Positions 1 to 5,168 of a stretch of 17,452 nt of DNA are shown piece after piece. The notes beneath the pieces are model-generated. The model did no database searches. It worked only from the letters and a program-made list of their open reading frames with translations, and had not been told where the DNA came from. The DNA lies in assembly GCA_947629275.1 (NCBI GenBank), contig CANRDG010000024.1, positions 1 through 17,452 of the forward strand, in the 5' to 3' direction. This DNA comes from an uncultured Clostridia bacterium. GTDB taxonomy: Bacteria; Bacillota; Clostridia; Oscillospirales; Ruminococcaceae. Within the stretch, counting starts at the first letter, position 1. Each line of letters starts with the position of its first letter. The position numbers and the translations under genes are program-made.

Positions 1-69
1 TTCGGTAAGCTCTCTCTGCCGAGAAATTCGCGTAAGCTCTGATATCCTGTCAATTTTTTTCTGCTCCAT
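1..69 (-). CDS. DUF896 (YnzC-like) small protein, N-terminal part
   Basis: Only the first 23 codons are in the window; the gene runs off the left edge. The visible peptide begins MEQKKIDRISELTRISRQ and continues to RELTE. It matches the usual opening of DUF896/YnzC proteins: a basic start, an IxRIxEL helix, then a short linker leading to LTEEE. These are about 70-80 residue cytoplasmic helical-hairpin proteins of unknown biochemical role. In Bacillus subtilis ynzC lies in the SOS-induced yneA-yneB-ynzC operon beside lexA, which is of interest because a candidate LexA box lies 140 bp away in the divergent promoter region. The start ATG is preceded by GAAGGTG at suitable spacing and by a good promoter. 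The family call rests on a short piece, so it is likely but not certain. Confidence 0.72.
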   Translation of the reverse strand, partial: MEQKKIDRISELTRISRQRELTE

Positions 70-90
70 AAAAACACCTTCTAATAATAC

Positions 91-119
91 ATTATAACAC
101 ACAATATGTATAAAATCAA
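91..119 (-). promoter_or_regulatory. SigA-type promoter of the DUF896 gene
   Basis: On the minus strand the -35 is TTGATT (114-119) and the -10 is TATAAT (91-96), with a 17-bp spacer. It lies about 22 bp upstream of the start codon of the DUF896 gene. No LexA-type palindrome overlaps it. Confidence 0.7.
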
Positions 120-169
120 TATTAAAATTTACGTAATGTCCAAAAAAATTCCCTGCCGCAAAATAACTA

Positions 170-203
170 TTGACAAGCGGAAAAATTTGTGTTAGCATAT
201 AAT
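170..203 (+). promoter_or_regulatory. Promoter of the candidate SOS operon
   Basis: A perfect TTGACA lies at 170-175. At the normal 17-bp spacing it is followed by TAGCAT (193-198) with an extended -10 TGn (190-192). A perfect TATAAT (198-203) is also present but would need a 22-bp spacer. Either reading puts the transcription start at about 205-211, on the palindrome described next. Confidence 0.6.
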
Positions 204-207
204 CAGA

Positions 208-227
208 AAAAGAACAAATGTTCTTTT
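208..227. promoter_or_regulatory. Candidate LexA/SOS box
   Basis: AAAAGAACA, a 2-bp AA spacer, and TGTTCTTTT form a perfect 9-bp-arm palindrome. Its core, GAACAAATGTTC (212-223), fits the Gram-positive LexA box pattern GAAC-N4-GTTC. It sits directly after the -10 region, covering the likely transcription start, which is a typical repressor position. LexA itself is not in the window, so the link to SOS is inference from the motif and the neighbouring DUF896 gene. Confidence 0.6.
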
Positions 228-269
228 ACACTCGACTGACGTTTTAAGAAAGGACGGATAAATGATAAA

Positions 270-524
270 ATGATGAGTATGTCCCGATTGATAGCCCAGT
301 ACGAAAGCGATGCCGACAAGCTGCTTGAGAGGATAGCATACGTAAAAGAGCAGATGAAAGCCGACCCCGACCGCACAAAGATGCCGCAGTACCGCAGGCG
401 GATAGAGGTGCTGTATGAGGAACACGGCGACATTATGCAGGTAATAGGTCAGCTTTTGCCGTATCTGGAAAGGGAAAAAGAGCTTAAAGATAAGAAAGTT
501 GGTGAGAAAGACGGCGCAGCTTAA
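270..524 (+). CDS. Small helical hypothetical protein, first gene of candidate SOS operon
   Basis: This 84-residue protein is highly charged and predicted to be almost entirely helical. Residues about 3-35 and 42-80 look like two amphipathic or coiled-coil helices separated by a basic turn. It has no signal peptide, membrane segment or recognisable catalytic motif, and I do not recognise the family. It is followed by, and overlaps by about 26 bp, a sigma-region-4-like gene, so the two are very probably translated together and may interact. The best Shine-Dalgarno (AAAGGA, 249-254) is 15 nt from this ATG but 7 nt from an ATG at 262 that opens a three-codon reading frame, so initiation may be coupled. 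An alternative start is the next ATG at 273. Phage origin is possible because small helical plus sigma-like pairs are common in prophages, but no other phage gene is visible. Confidence 0.65.
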   Translation: MMSMSRLIAQYESDADKLLERIAYVKEQMKADPDRTKMPQYRRRIEVLYEEHGDIMQVIGQLLPYLEREKELKDKKVGEKDGAA

Positions 525-855
525 AAGGGTCAGCTATGACGAGATAAAGGACACTATTGCAGACGAAAAGCACGAAATAACGTTTGATGAGCGAATAAGC
601 AGCCGTGTGCGCTCCGCGATAGTGCGACAGGCTCTCAAAGACGGACTTACAAGCAGGCAGAGGGAGTATTTCATACTTCGCTACTGCGACGGGCTGAATG
701 GTCAGAAAATTGCCGATATGTACGGCGTGAGCCGTTCTTCGGTTTGCATAACATTGGGGCGCGCAAAAATGCGCATATCAAAGCTGCTTGGTACTCAGCG
801 GCTGCGTGAGGAAGTTATAAATTTCATGATAAACGGGCGCGGCGAAGACAGATAA
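499..855 (+). CDS. Sigma-70 region 4-like HTH protein
   Basis: This is a 118-residue protein with one recognisable domain. Residues about 50-97 (from GLTSRQREYFILRYCDG to the RAKMRISKLL helix) have the pattern of sigma region 4: a leading helix with SxREYFxLRY, then a helix-turn-helix around QKIADMYGVSRSSV. No region 2 is present, so it cannot be a complete sigma factor. It may be a DNA-binding regulator or a sigma-like activator of the kind seen in phages and mobile elements. The start is TTG at 499 or GTG at 502; neither has a strong ribosome binding site, consistent with coupling to the upstream gene, whose end it overlaps. It is controlled by the promoter and candidate LexA box at 170-227. 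No terminator follows, so transcription may continue into the next gene. Confidence 0.72.
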   Translation: MVRKTAQLKRVSYDEIKDTIADEKHEITFDERISSRVRSAIVRQALKDGLTSRQREYFILRYCDGLNGQKIADMYGVSRSSVCITLGRAKMRISKLLGTQRLREEVINFMINGRGEDR

Positions 856-875
856 GCGAATTTTTCTCAAAGTCA

Positions 876-904
876 TTGACAAAAGAACAATAATATTGTA
901 TAAT
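876..904 (+). promoter_or_regulatory. SigA promoter of the membrane coiled-coil gene
   Basis: A perfect -35 TTGACA (876-881), a 17-bp spacer and a perfect -10 TATAAT (899-904) lie about 40 bp before the start codon. TTTTCTCAAA lies at 862-871, 4 bp ahead of the -35, and recurs in the same place before the rplJ promoter. Confidence 0.8.
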
Positions 905-945
905 CTAATTATATATAATCAGTTTTTGACTTGGAGGGGATCTCT

Positions 946-2490
946 ATGGCTGATGCGGCAGAACTGCAAAAGATACAGCAGACACTTGACTATTTCAGCA
1001 GATATTACGAATTTGATTCTTCTATCAAAACATTAAAGGAAAACCGTTTGCAGCTGGAAAAGTATATCCAGACGAAGCACGCTGTGGAAAGCAAAATGGA
1101 CGTTGAGGGCAAAACAAAAAAGTCTTTGATGATAGCTGCCGCGGCGGCTGTTGTAGGCGCGCTGATAGTGCTTTTGGCAACGGGCTTTTCGTTCAGCACG
1201 GTAAGCATAATAATTGCTATAGTGGTGGCGGTAGTGCTCGGCGGCGGCGTGTTCATAGGTCTTAAAACATACCTGAAAAAGCAGGTAGACCAAAAATGGG
1301 ACGAACAGCAGAAAGCCAACGAGGACTTGCAGCGGCAGATAGAGGATCTTGACGAACGCTGCCGCAGGCTTGATGATCAGAAACAAGGGTATCTTGGCGG
1401 TCTTGAAGAAAAAGGTCTTGTCGTGATACCTACAAAATATCTTATTGAAGCGGAAAAGATAGCTTCGTATGTTCGTGAAGATAAGTGTGCAACTGCCGCA
1501 GAGGCGGTAAAAATGTTCGAGGAAGAACAGGTACGGCTGAAAGAAAAGGCTATAGCGGACAGGAAAAAGCGCGAGGAAGAAGCCAAGCAGAGAGCCGCTA
1601 AACTCGAGCAGCAAAGACGCGAACGCCAAAAAGAGCTTGAAATGCAGCGTGCTTTGGAGGAACAGATGAGGGAAAGCGCTCTTGAAAAGGAAAGAGCCGA
1701 AGCCGAAAAGCAGGCAGCCGAAGCGCCAAAGCAGAGCGGTCTTTCTATGTCTCTCGGTGCAAAAAAATCGCCGCAAGAAGATAAAACTCCTGCCCCCGAG
1801 CCTGTTCATAAAGAAGAACCCGTTGCGCCCGTGCAGACCTCTGACGAGCCCGAGGAAGAAAAGCCTCGTTTGTCACTTGCAGGCAAAAAGCCCGAGCATA
1901 CACCGCAGCCAAAGCGTCAGCGTATGTCACAGCCTGTTCGCACCGCACCGCAGCAGCTTACAGAAGAACCCAAACCGCAGGAAGAAAGAGCTCAAAGGTT
2001 CAGCGGTCTGTCACTTTCGGGCAGAAATGATGCAAAGAAAAAGCACCCTGCTCCTGCCCCCGAGCAGCAGACTTACAAGCCCAAAAATGAGCCTATAAGG
2101 CTTGTGGATGAGCCTGACGACGTTCCCATGCAGGACGAGGAAACTGCTGATCTTGAAAACAGAATGAAAGATCTGCTGTCGCCCAGTCATAATACGTCGC
2201 CGCTGTTCAGAAATCCTATACACAAAGACCAAGCCCCCGTGCGTGATGTTCCAAGCATATCGCAGGAGGACGACTTTGACGAGCTGGCATTTTTAGATGA
2301 ACCTACAGCGCCCGAAGAACCCGCAGTACCTGAAGTACACACAGTTCCAGAAGTGCCTGTAGTTCCCGAAGAACCGCCAGTACCCGAAGTGCCTACAGTG
2401 CCCGAAGAACCGGCAGTGCCTACAGAGCCCGAAACGCCCGAAGAACCGCAGAAGTCCATCGGCTGGGCTATGGCAAAAAAGAAAAAATAA
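946..2490 (+). CDS. Membrane-hairpin coiled-coil protein with disordered Pro/Glu-rich tail
   Basis: The protein has 514 residues and I do not recognise a family. In order: a helical, charged N-terminus (1-58); two adjacent hydrophobic segments (about 61-82 and 84-105) forming a membrane hairpin; a long, strongly charged coiled coil (about 110-262) rich in Lys, Glu, Arg and Gln; then a low-complexity tail. The tail holds a recurring short motif, (L)SLxGKK-like, at 264-275, 308-316 and 353-361, and a related IGWAMAKKKK at the C-terminus. A PEEP/VPEV-type repeat fills about 455-500. With no signal peptide, both termini are probably cytoplasmic. The start ATG at 946 has GGAGG (933-937) 8 nt upstream and is preferred over an upstream in-frame TTG at 931. 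Its own strong promoter suggests steady expression. A scaffold or membrane-organising role is a guess from architecture only. Confidence 0.75.
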   Translation: MADAAELQKIQQTLDYFSRYYEFDSSIKTLKENRLQLEKYIQTKHAVESKMDVEGKTKKSLMIAAAAAVVGALIVLLATGFSFSTVSIIIAIVVAVVLGGGVFIGLKTYLKKQVDQKWDEQQKANEDLQRQIEDLDERCRRLDDQKQGYLGGLEEKGLVVIPTKYLIEAEKIASYVREDKCATAAEAVKMFEEEQVRLKEKAIADRKKREEEAKQRAAKLEQQRRERQKELEMQRALEEQMRESALEKERAEAEKQAAEAPKQSGLSMSLGAKKSPQEDKTPAPEPVHKEEPVAPVQTSDEPEEEKPRLSLAGKKPEHTPQPKRQRMSQPVRTAPQQLTEEPKPQEERAQRFSGLSLSGRNDAKKKHPAPAPEQQTYKPKNEPIRLVDEPDDVPMQDEETADLENRMKDLLSPSHNTSPLFRNPIHKDQAPVRDVPSISQEDDFDELAFLDEPTAPEEPAVPEVHTVPEVPVVPEEPPVPEVPTVPEEPAVPTEPETPEEPQKSIGWAMAKKKK

Positions 2491-2508
2491 AAATTTTCTC
2501 AAAAACTA

Positions 2509-2537
2509 TTGACAAACCGTTTAAGGTATGTTATAAT
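2509..2537 (+). promoter_or_regulatory. SigA promoter of rplJ-rplL
   Basis: A perfect TTGACA (2509-2514), a 17-bp spacer and a perfect TATAAT (2532-2537) give a very strong promoter, as expected for ribosomal protein genes. Transcription should start near 2544, giving a leader of about 158 nt before rplJ. Confidence 0.85.
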
Positions 2538-2553
2538 ATGCTTTGCATTCGTA

Positions 2554-2663
2554 TCTAAAGACAGTCGGTGAGGCAACTCGTAAATCCGACCGAGGAAAGA
2601 ATAGCAAGGTTAAATAATGACTTTGTGTCCTTTTCTCGCTATGTGGGAAAAGGACTTTTCTTT
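2554..2663 (+). ncRNA. Ribosomal protein L10 leader
   Basis: The untranslated leader has the layout of the L10 leader known from Firmicutes. A stem GTCGG (2564-2568) pairs with CCGAC (2586-2590) and encloses an inner GAG-GCAA-CTC hairpin with a GNRA loop, followed by ACCGAGG. It ends in an intrinsic terminator. In the known mechanism, excess L10 or the L10-L7/L12 complex binds the kinked stem and lowers rplJ-rplL expression. Boundaries are approximate and no covariance search was run. Confidence 0.8.
2627..2663 (+). terminator. Attenuator hairpin of the L10 leader
   Basis: GTCCTTTTCTC (2627-2637) pairs with GGGAAAAGGAC (2645-2655) in an 11-bp stem with one G-U pair and a 7-nt loop, followed by TTTTCTTT. 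It lies between promoter and rplJ, so it acts as a conditional terminator rather than the end of an operon. Confidence 0.8.
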
Positions 2664-2701
2664 ACGATACCGTGCGAAATTATCGCAAAGAGGTGAAGAA
2701 A

Positions 2702-3211
2702 ATGCCAAGTGAGAAGATACTGCTCAAAAAGCAGGAAAGAGTCAAGGAACTGTCACAGCTTTTGGAGTCCTCAGCAGCAGGCGTTATTGTGGACTATAAG
2801 GGCATCACGGTGGAAGAAGATACTGCGCTTCGCCGCTCGCTCAGAGAAGCAGGCGTTAAGTACTTTGTTGAGAAGAATACAATGCTTCGTTTCGCCGTTA
2901 AAAATGCAGGTCTTGACGGACTTACAGACGTTCTCGAGGGTACTACAGCGATAGCCGTTTCAGAGCATGACGAAACAGCCGCCGCAAGAATACTGGGCGA
3001 GTTTGCCGAAAAGGCAGGCGACGCAAAGTTTGACCTTAAAGCAGGTTTTATCGGCAAGGAAATTTATGATAAAGCAGGCGTTGAGGCTCTCTCGAAAATA
3101 CCCTCAAAAGATGTGCTTCTGGCACAGCTGGTCGGCTCTCTGCAAGGACCGCTCCAGAAACTCGCTGCAACGCTCCAGGCTGTTGCAGACAAAAACGGCG
3201 ATGCTGCATAA
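2702..3211 (+). CDS. rplJ: 50S ribosomal protein L10
   Basis: This is a 169-residue protein, a normal length for bacterial L10, the stalk-base protein that binds 23S rRNA and carries the L7/L12 dimers. The sequence starts MPSEKILLKKQERVKEL and has the conserved VDYKGITVEE, RxxLREAGVKYFVEKNT and EGTTAIA segments. The C-terminal helix (about 140-169), ending in LQAVADK, is the L7/L12 binding region. The start at 2702 is supported by AGAGGTG (2689-2695) 6 nt upstream and by homology; an upstream in-frame GTG at 2672 would add ten untypical residues. It is controlled by the L10 leader and co-transcribed with rplL 78 bp downstream. rplK-rplA, its usual upstream neighbours, are absent. Confidence 0.96.
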   Translation: MPSEKILLKKQERVKELSQLLESSAAGVIVDYKGITVEEDTALRRSLREAGVKYFVEKNTMLRFAVKNAGLDGLTDVLEGTTAIAVSEHDETAAARILGEFAEKAGDAKFDLKAGFIGKEIYDKAGVEALSKIPSKDVLLAQLVGSLQGPLQKLAATLQAVADKNGDAA

Positions 3212-3289
3212 GCTGTCGGCGTAACAAGTTGGGCGCGGCGCGTGCCGCATAACACAATCTACAAAATTTATAAAAGGAGAAGAATTATC

Positions 3290-3667
3290 ATGGCATCCGA
3301 GAAGACAATGAAGTTTATTGAAGATATAAAGGCTCTCAGCGTTCTTGAGCTGAAAGAGCTTATCGACGCTATCCAGGAGGAGTTCGGCGTAACTGCCGCT
3401 ATAGCTGCTGCTCCTGCTGCCGGCGCTGCTGCCGGTGGTGCTGCCGCTGAGGAGAAGACCGAGTTTGACGTAATACTCGCTTCGTTCGGCGATGCTAAAA
3501 TGGGCGTTATCAAGGCAGTTAAGGAGATCCTCAGTCTTGGACTTAAAGAGGCTAAGGAACTCGTTGAGGCTGCACCTAAGGCTATCAAAGAGGGCGCTTC
3601 AAAGGCTGAGGCTGACGAGATCAAGGAGAAGCTGGAAGCTGCCGGAGCTACAGTTGAGCTCAAGTAA
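3290..3667 (+). CDS. rplL: 50S ribosomal protein L7/L12
   Basis: This 125-residue protein is the multi-copy ribosomal stalk protein that recruits translation factor GTPases. It has the three standard parts: an N-terminal dimerisation and L10-binding helix pair (about 1-35, ALSVLELKELIDAI), an Ala/Gly-rich flexible hinge (about 38-55), and the C-terminal factor-binding domain (about 57-125, with EFDVILASFG, KxxVIKAVKEI, LGLKEAKELVE and EEIKxKLEAAGA-like segments). The start ATG at 3290 has AAAAGGAG about 10 nt upstream; an in-frame extension from 3242 would be a non-family sequence. It is the last gene of the operon: a strong terminator follows within 20 bp, and rpoB does not follow. Confidence 0.97.
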   Translation: MASEKTMKFIEDIKALSVLELKELIDAIQEEFGVTAAIAAAPAAGAAAGGAAAEEKTEFDVILASFGDAKMGVIKAVKEILSLGLKEAKELVEAAPKAIKEGASKAEADEIKEKLEAAGATVELK

Positions 3668-3686
3668 TCAAAGCTTACACAAAAAC

Positions 3687-3716
3687 AAAGACGGGGAATT
3701 TTCTCCGTCTTTTTTA
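3687..3716 (+). terminator. Intrinsic terminator of rplJ-rplL
   Basis: AAAGACGGGGAA (3687-3698) pairs with TTCTCCGTCTTT, giving a 10-12 bp stem with a small loop, followed by a T-run up to 3715. It starts 20 bp after the rplL stop. Confidence 0.9.
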
Positions 3717-3760
3717 TTTGCGCTGTCGCGCAGCTTGCGCGTAAGCGAAAAATTTACAAA

Positions 3761-3787
3761 GAAAATAAAAAAGACCCGTAGGGGTCT
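3761..3787 (-). terminator. Distal terminator for the smpB-ssrA unit
   Basis: On the minus strand AGACCC-CTAC-GGGTCT forms a 6-bp GC-rich hairpin followed by TTTTTTATTTTC. It faces the rplL terminator, so the two convergent units are closed from both sides. Confidence 0.7.
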
Positions 3788-3887
3788 GAAAAATGCGGAG
3801 TGACAAATTTAGTAAATATCGAATGTGAAGAAGCCTTGCAGAGGGTTCTTCTGCATTTTGAAAGCCGTCAGGATTTCAAAGTGTAGT

Positions 3888-3915
3888 GAATAACGAATAG
3901 TGAATAGTGAATAGT
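3888..3915 (+). repeat. Tandem 7-bp repeat (GAATAGT)
   Basis: Four back-to-back heptamers: GAATAAC followed by three exact GAATAGT copies. The unit length allows slippage, and there is no coding context. Confidence 0.8.
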
Positions 3916-3971
3916 ACAAAAAAATTCCTTAACTTGCGATAATAAAGTTTCAATTAAAAGCCACATCTTTG

Positions 3972-4103
3972 TTTGTAAAGCGGCAAGAATTACGGTTTTG
4001 TTTTCTGAAAGGCTTCAGACTTTCAGAAAGCAAAATCGCCGACCCAATAAAGTCGGCGAAGTAATTCTTGTGCACTTTGCAGACTGCAAAAGCAGTCTGC
4101 AAA
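3972..4103. repeat. Branched palindromic element downstream of ssrA
   Basis: A basal stem (CAAGAATTAC 3984-3993 with GTAATTCTTG 4061-4070) encloses two hairpins side by side: 3996-4011 with 4020-4035 (16 positions, one G-T), and TCGCCGAC 4036-4043 with GTCGGCGA 4052-4059. This gives a nearly loop-free three-way junction. The base can extend through 3972-3980 with 4075-4083. That extension competes with a separate perfect 12-bp hairpin, TTTGCAGACTGC (4076-4087) with GCAGTCTGCAAA (4092-4103). Function unknown; it could be a folded 3' trailer of the tmRNA precursor or a mobile-repeat remnant. Confidence 0.7.
4027..4059 (-). terminator. Candidate proximal terminator of ssrA
   Basis: On the minus strand TCGCCGAC, an 8-nt loop and GTCGGCGA are followed by TTTTGCTTT (4027-4035). 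It lies about 50 nt past the mature tmRNA end. It is one arm of the branched element. Confidence 0.6.
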
Positions 4104-4107
4104 TGTG

Positions 4108-4467
4108 TGGTGGAGATGAGGGGAGTCGAACCCCTGTCCGAAAACCCGTCCGAACGAACTTCTACGAGCGTAGCTTGTTATTGCGGCAAAAGCCCGTTCC
4201 CTCGCGCGACTGCAAACAAGCAGGCGGCAGCGCTTGGTAGACTGTAATACACTCAGCGGTCACAGTCATTGCCGCAGAGCGTTCACCACTAGTCGACGCC
4301 TGCCAAGAGCCGTGGTACTCTCAGGGCAGACGGGCGCTGCAATTAGGCAGCAGCCAATTCAAATGAGTTGTTGTCGTTTGAATTCAGAAAGTTGTGACTT
4401 TGAAGAGCGTTCACTACTCTGCTCGCTTATCGTGCTTTCAGATCCCCGTCGAAACCATTACATCCCC
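4108..4467 (-). ncRNA. ssrA: Transfer-messenger RNA (tmRNA)
   Basis: The minus strand reads GGGGATGTAATGGTTTCGAC at the 5' end and ends GGTTCGACTCCCCTCATCTC, then CACCA. The 7-bp acceptor stem (GGGGATG with CATCTCC, one G-U), the TTTCGAC and GGTTCGA tRNA-like elements and the encoded CCA are all present. At 360 nt it is a normal one-piece tmRNA. The tag reading frame ends at TAA (4343-4345) and its visible end reads NSNDNNSFELAAA (4346-4384), giving the usual C-terminal LAA-type degradation signal; the exact resume codon was not fixed. tmRNA with SmpB rescues stalled ribosomes and marks the nascent chain for proteolysis. The 5' end directly abuts the smpB stop codon, so it is very likely cut from a joint transcript by RNase P. 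Confidence 0.96.
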
Positions 4468-4935
4468 CTATTTGTTGCGCTCTTTTACAGCGCGCTCTAT
4501 CTCGCGCTGTGCAGCCTTTTTAGCCATGTCGTCGCGCTTGTCGTGAAGCTGTTTGCCCTTGCACAAAGCAAGCTGCATCTTCACCCTGCCGCCCTTGAAA
4601 TAAAGTGACAGCGGTACAAGCGTAAGCCCCTGCTGGCGCACCTCGTTAAAAAGCCTGATTATCTCTCGCTTGTGCAAAAGCAGCCTGCGCACCCTCAGAG
4701 GGTCGCGATTGAAGATATTGCCCTTTTCGTAAGGCGATATGTGCATCTGCCGCACAAACATCTCGTAGTCCTCAATGCTGCACCAGCTGTCCTTAAGATT
4801 AACGCCGCCGCTGCGGATAGACTTGACTTCCGTGCCGACAAGCTCAATGCCGCATTCAAGCGTTTCAAGTATGAAATATTCGTGACGCGCCTGCCTGTTT
4901 TCGGCAATAACTTTTATGCCCTTGCTGTCAGCCAT
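4468..4935 (-). CDS. smpB: SsrA-binding protein SmpB
   Basis: This 155-residue protein is of normal length. SmpB binds the tRNA-like domain of tmRNA and brings it to stalled ribosomes. Recognisable conserved parts are the N-terminal VIAENRQARHEYFILET, the GTEVKSIRSGGVNLKDSW block, HISPYEKGN, the RRLLLHKREI helix, LVPLSLYFKGGRVKMQLAL, and a basic C-terminal tail (about 128-155, GKQLHDKRDDMAKK onwards) that fills the mRNA channel. The start ATG has AAAGGAG about 8 nt upstream. Its partner RNA gene ssrA follows with no spacer at all, so the pair forms one transcription unit from the promoter at 4976-5004. Confidence 0.97.
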   Translation of the reverse strand: MADSKGIKVIAENRQARHEYFILETLECGIELVGTEVKSIRSGGVNLKDSWCSIEDYEMFVRQMHISPYEKGNIFNRDPLRVRRLLLHKREIIRLFNEVRQQGLTLVPLSLYFKGGRVKMQLALCKGKQLHDKRDDMAKKAAQREIERAVKERNK

Positions 4936-4975
4936 ATCCTCAGCTCCTTTCGTTTGTCTTTCAGGTCAGTACATT

Positions 4976-5004
4976 ATGATAACACACTTTTCACGGTTTG
5001 TCAA
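4976..5004 (-). promoter_or_regulatory. Promoter of smpB-ssrA
   Basis: On the minus strand a perfect TTGACA (4999-5004), a 17-bp spacer and TATCAT (4976-4981) precede smpB by about 40 bp. I saw no comparable promoter inside the last part of smpB, so this one probably also drives ssrA. Confidence 0.78.
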
Positions 5005-5009
5005 GGGGT

Positions 5010-5043
5010 AAAATATAGCCGCGCAGAAAAAATTCCGCACGGC
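5010..5043 (-). terminator. Terminator between the symporter and smpB units
   Basis: On the minus strand GCCGTGCGGAA pairs with TTCTGCGCGGC across a TTTT loop (11 bp, two G-U), followed by TATATTTT. It ends just before the smpB -35 and so separates smpB from symporter read-through. Confidence 0.75.
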
Positions 5044-5108
5044 GATGTGTTTATATAATAATTGCGCTTACGCGCAGCGCAGGAGCGCACACGTTAACCA
5101 CCATAACG

Positions 5109-5150
5109 CGCAAACGTTTTAATTCTAGTCAAGAAATTAAAAGTTTTGCG
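5109..5150. repeat. Large imperfect palindrome in the symporter 3' region
   Basis: CGCAAA (5109-5114) pairs with TTTGCG (5145-5150) and TTTTAATT (5117-5124) with AATTAAAA (5135-5142), separated by a 2x2 mismatch and a 10-nt loop. No T-run follows, so it may be an mRNA-end stabiliser rather than a terminator. Confidence 0.6.
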
Positions 5151-5168
5151 TACTGTGTAATGGTGAAC

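Larger units (their letters stand above)
3717..4107. other. Gene-free, highly structured intergenic region between rplL and ssrA
   Basis: No credible gene was found in these 391 bases. They hold a GC-rich hairpin (CGCGCA 3727-3732 with TGCGCG 3736-3741), a minus-strand terminator (3761-3787), three nested or overlapping short hairpins at 3827-3880 (GAAGAA/TTCTTC, TGCAGA/TCTGCA, TTTGAAA/TTTCAAA), four tandem heptamers (3888-3915), and a branched palindromic structure at 3972-4103. An in-frame reading across the region (3998-4240) runs into the tmRNA gene and is not a gene. Confidence 0.7.

Noticed and set aside
198..203. Perfect TATAAT as the sole -10 with TTGACA at 170
   Set aside because: The spacer would be 22 bp. 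The TAGCAT with extended TGn at 17 bp is more plausible, so both are recorded but the first is not preferred.
1005..2502. Several long minus-strand reading frames opposite the membrane coiled-coil gene
   Set aside because: They are low-complexity mirror images of the repeat-rich coding strand and lack ribosome binding sites.
3998..4608. Plus-strand reading frames across the tmRNA region
   Set aside because: They overlap the tmRNA gene and the smpB gene on the opposite strand and resemble no protein.
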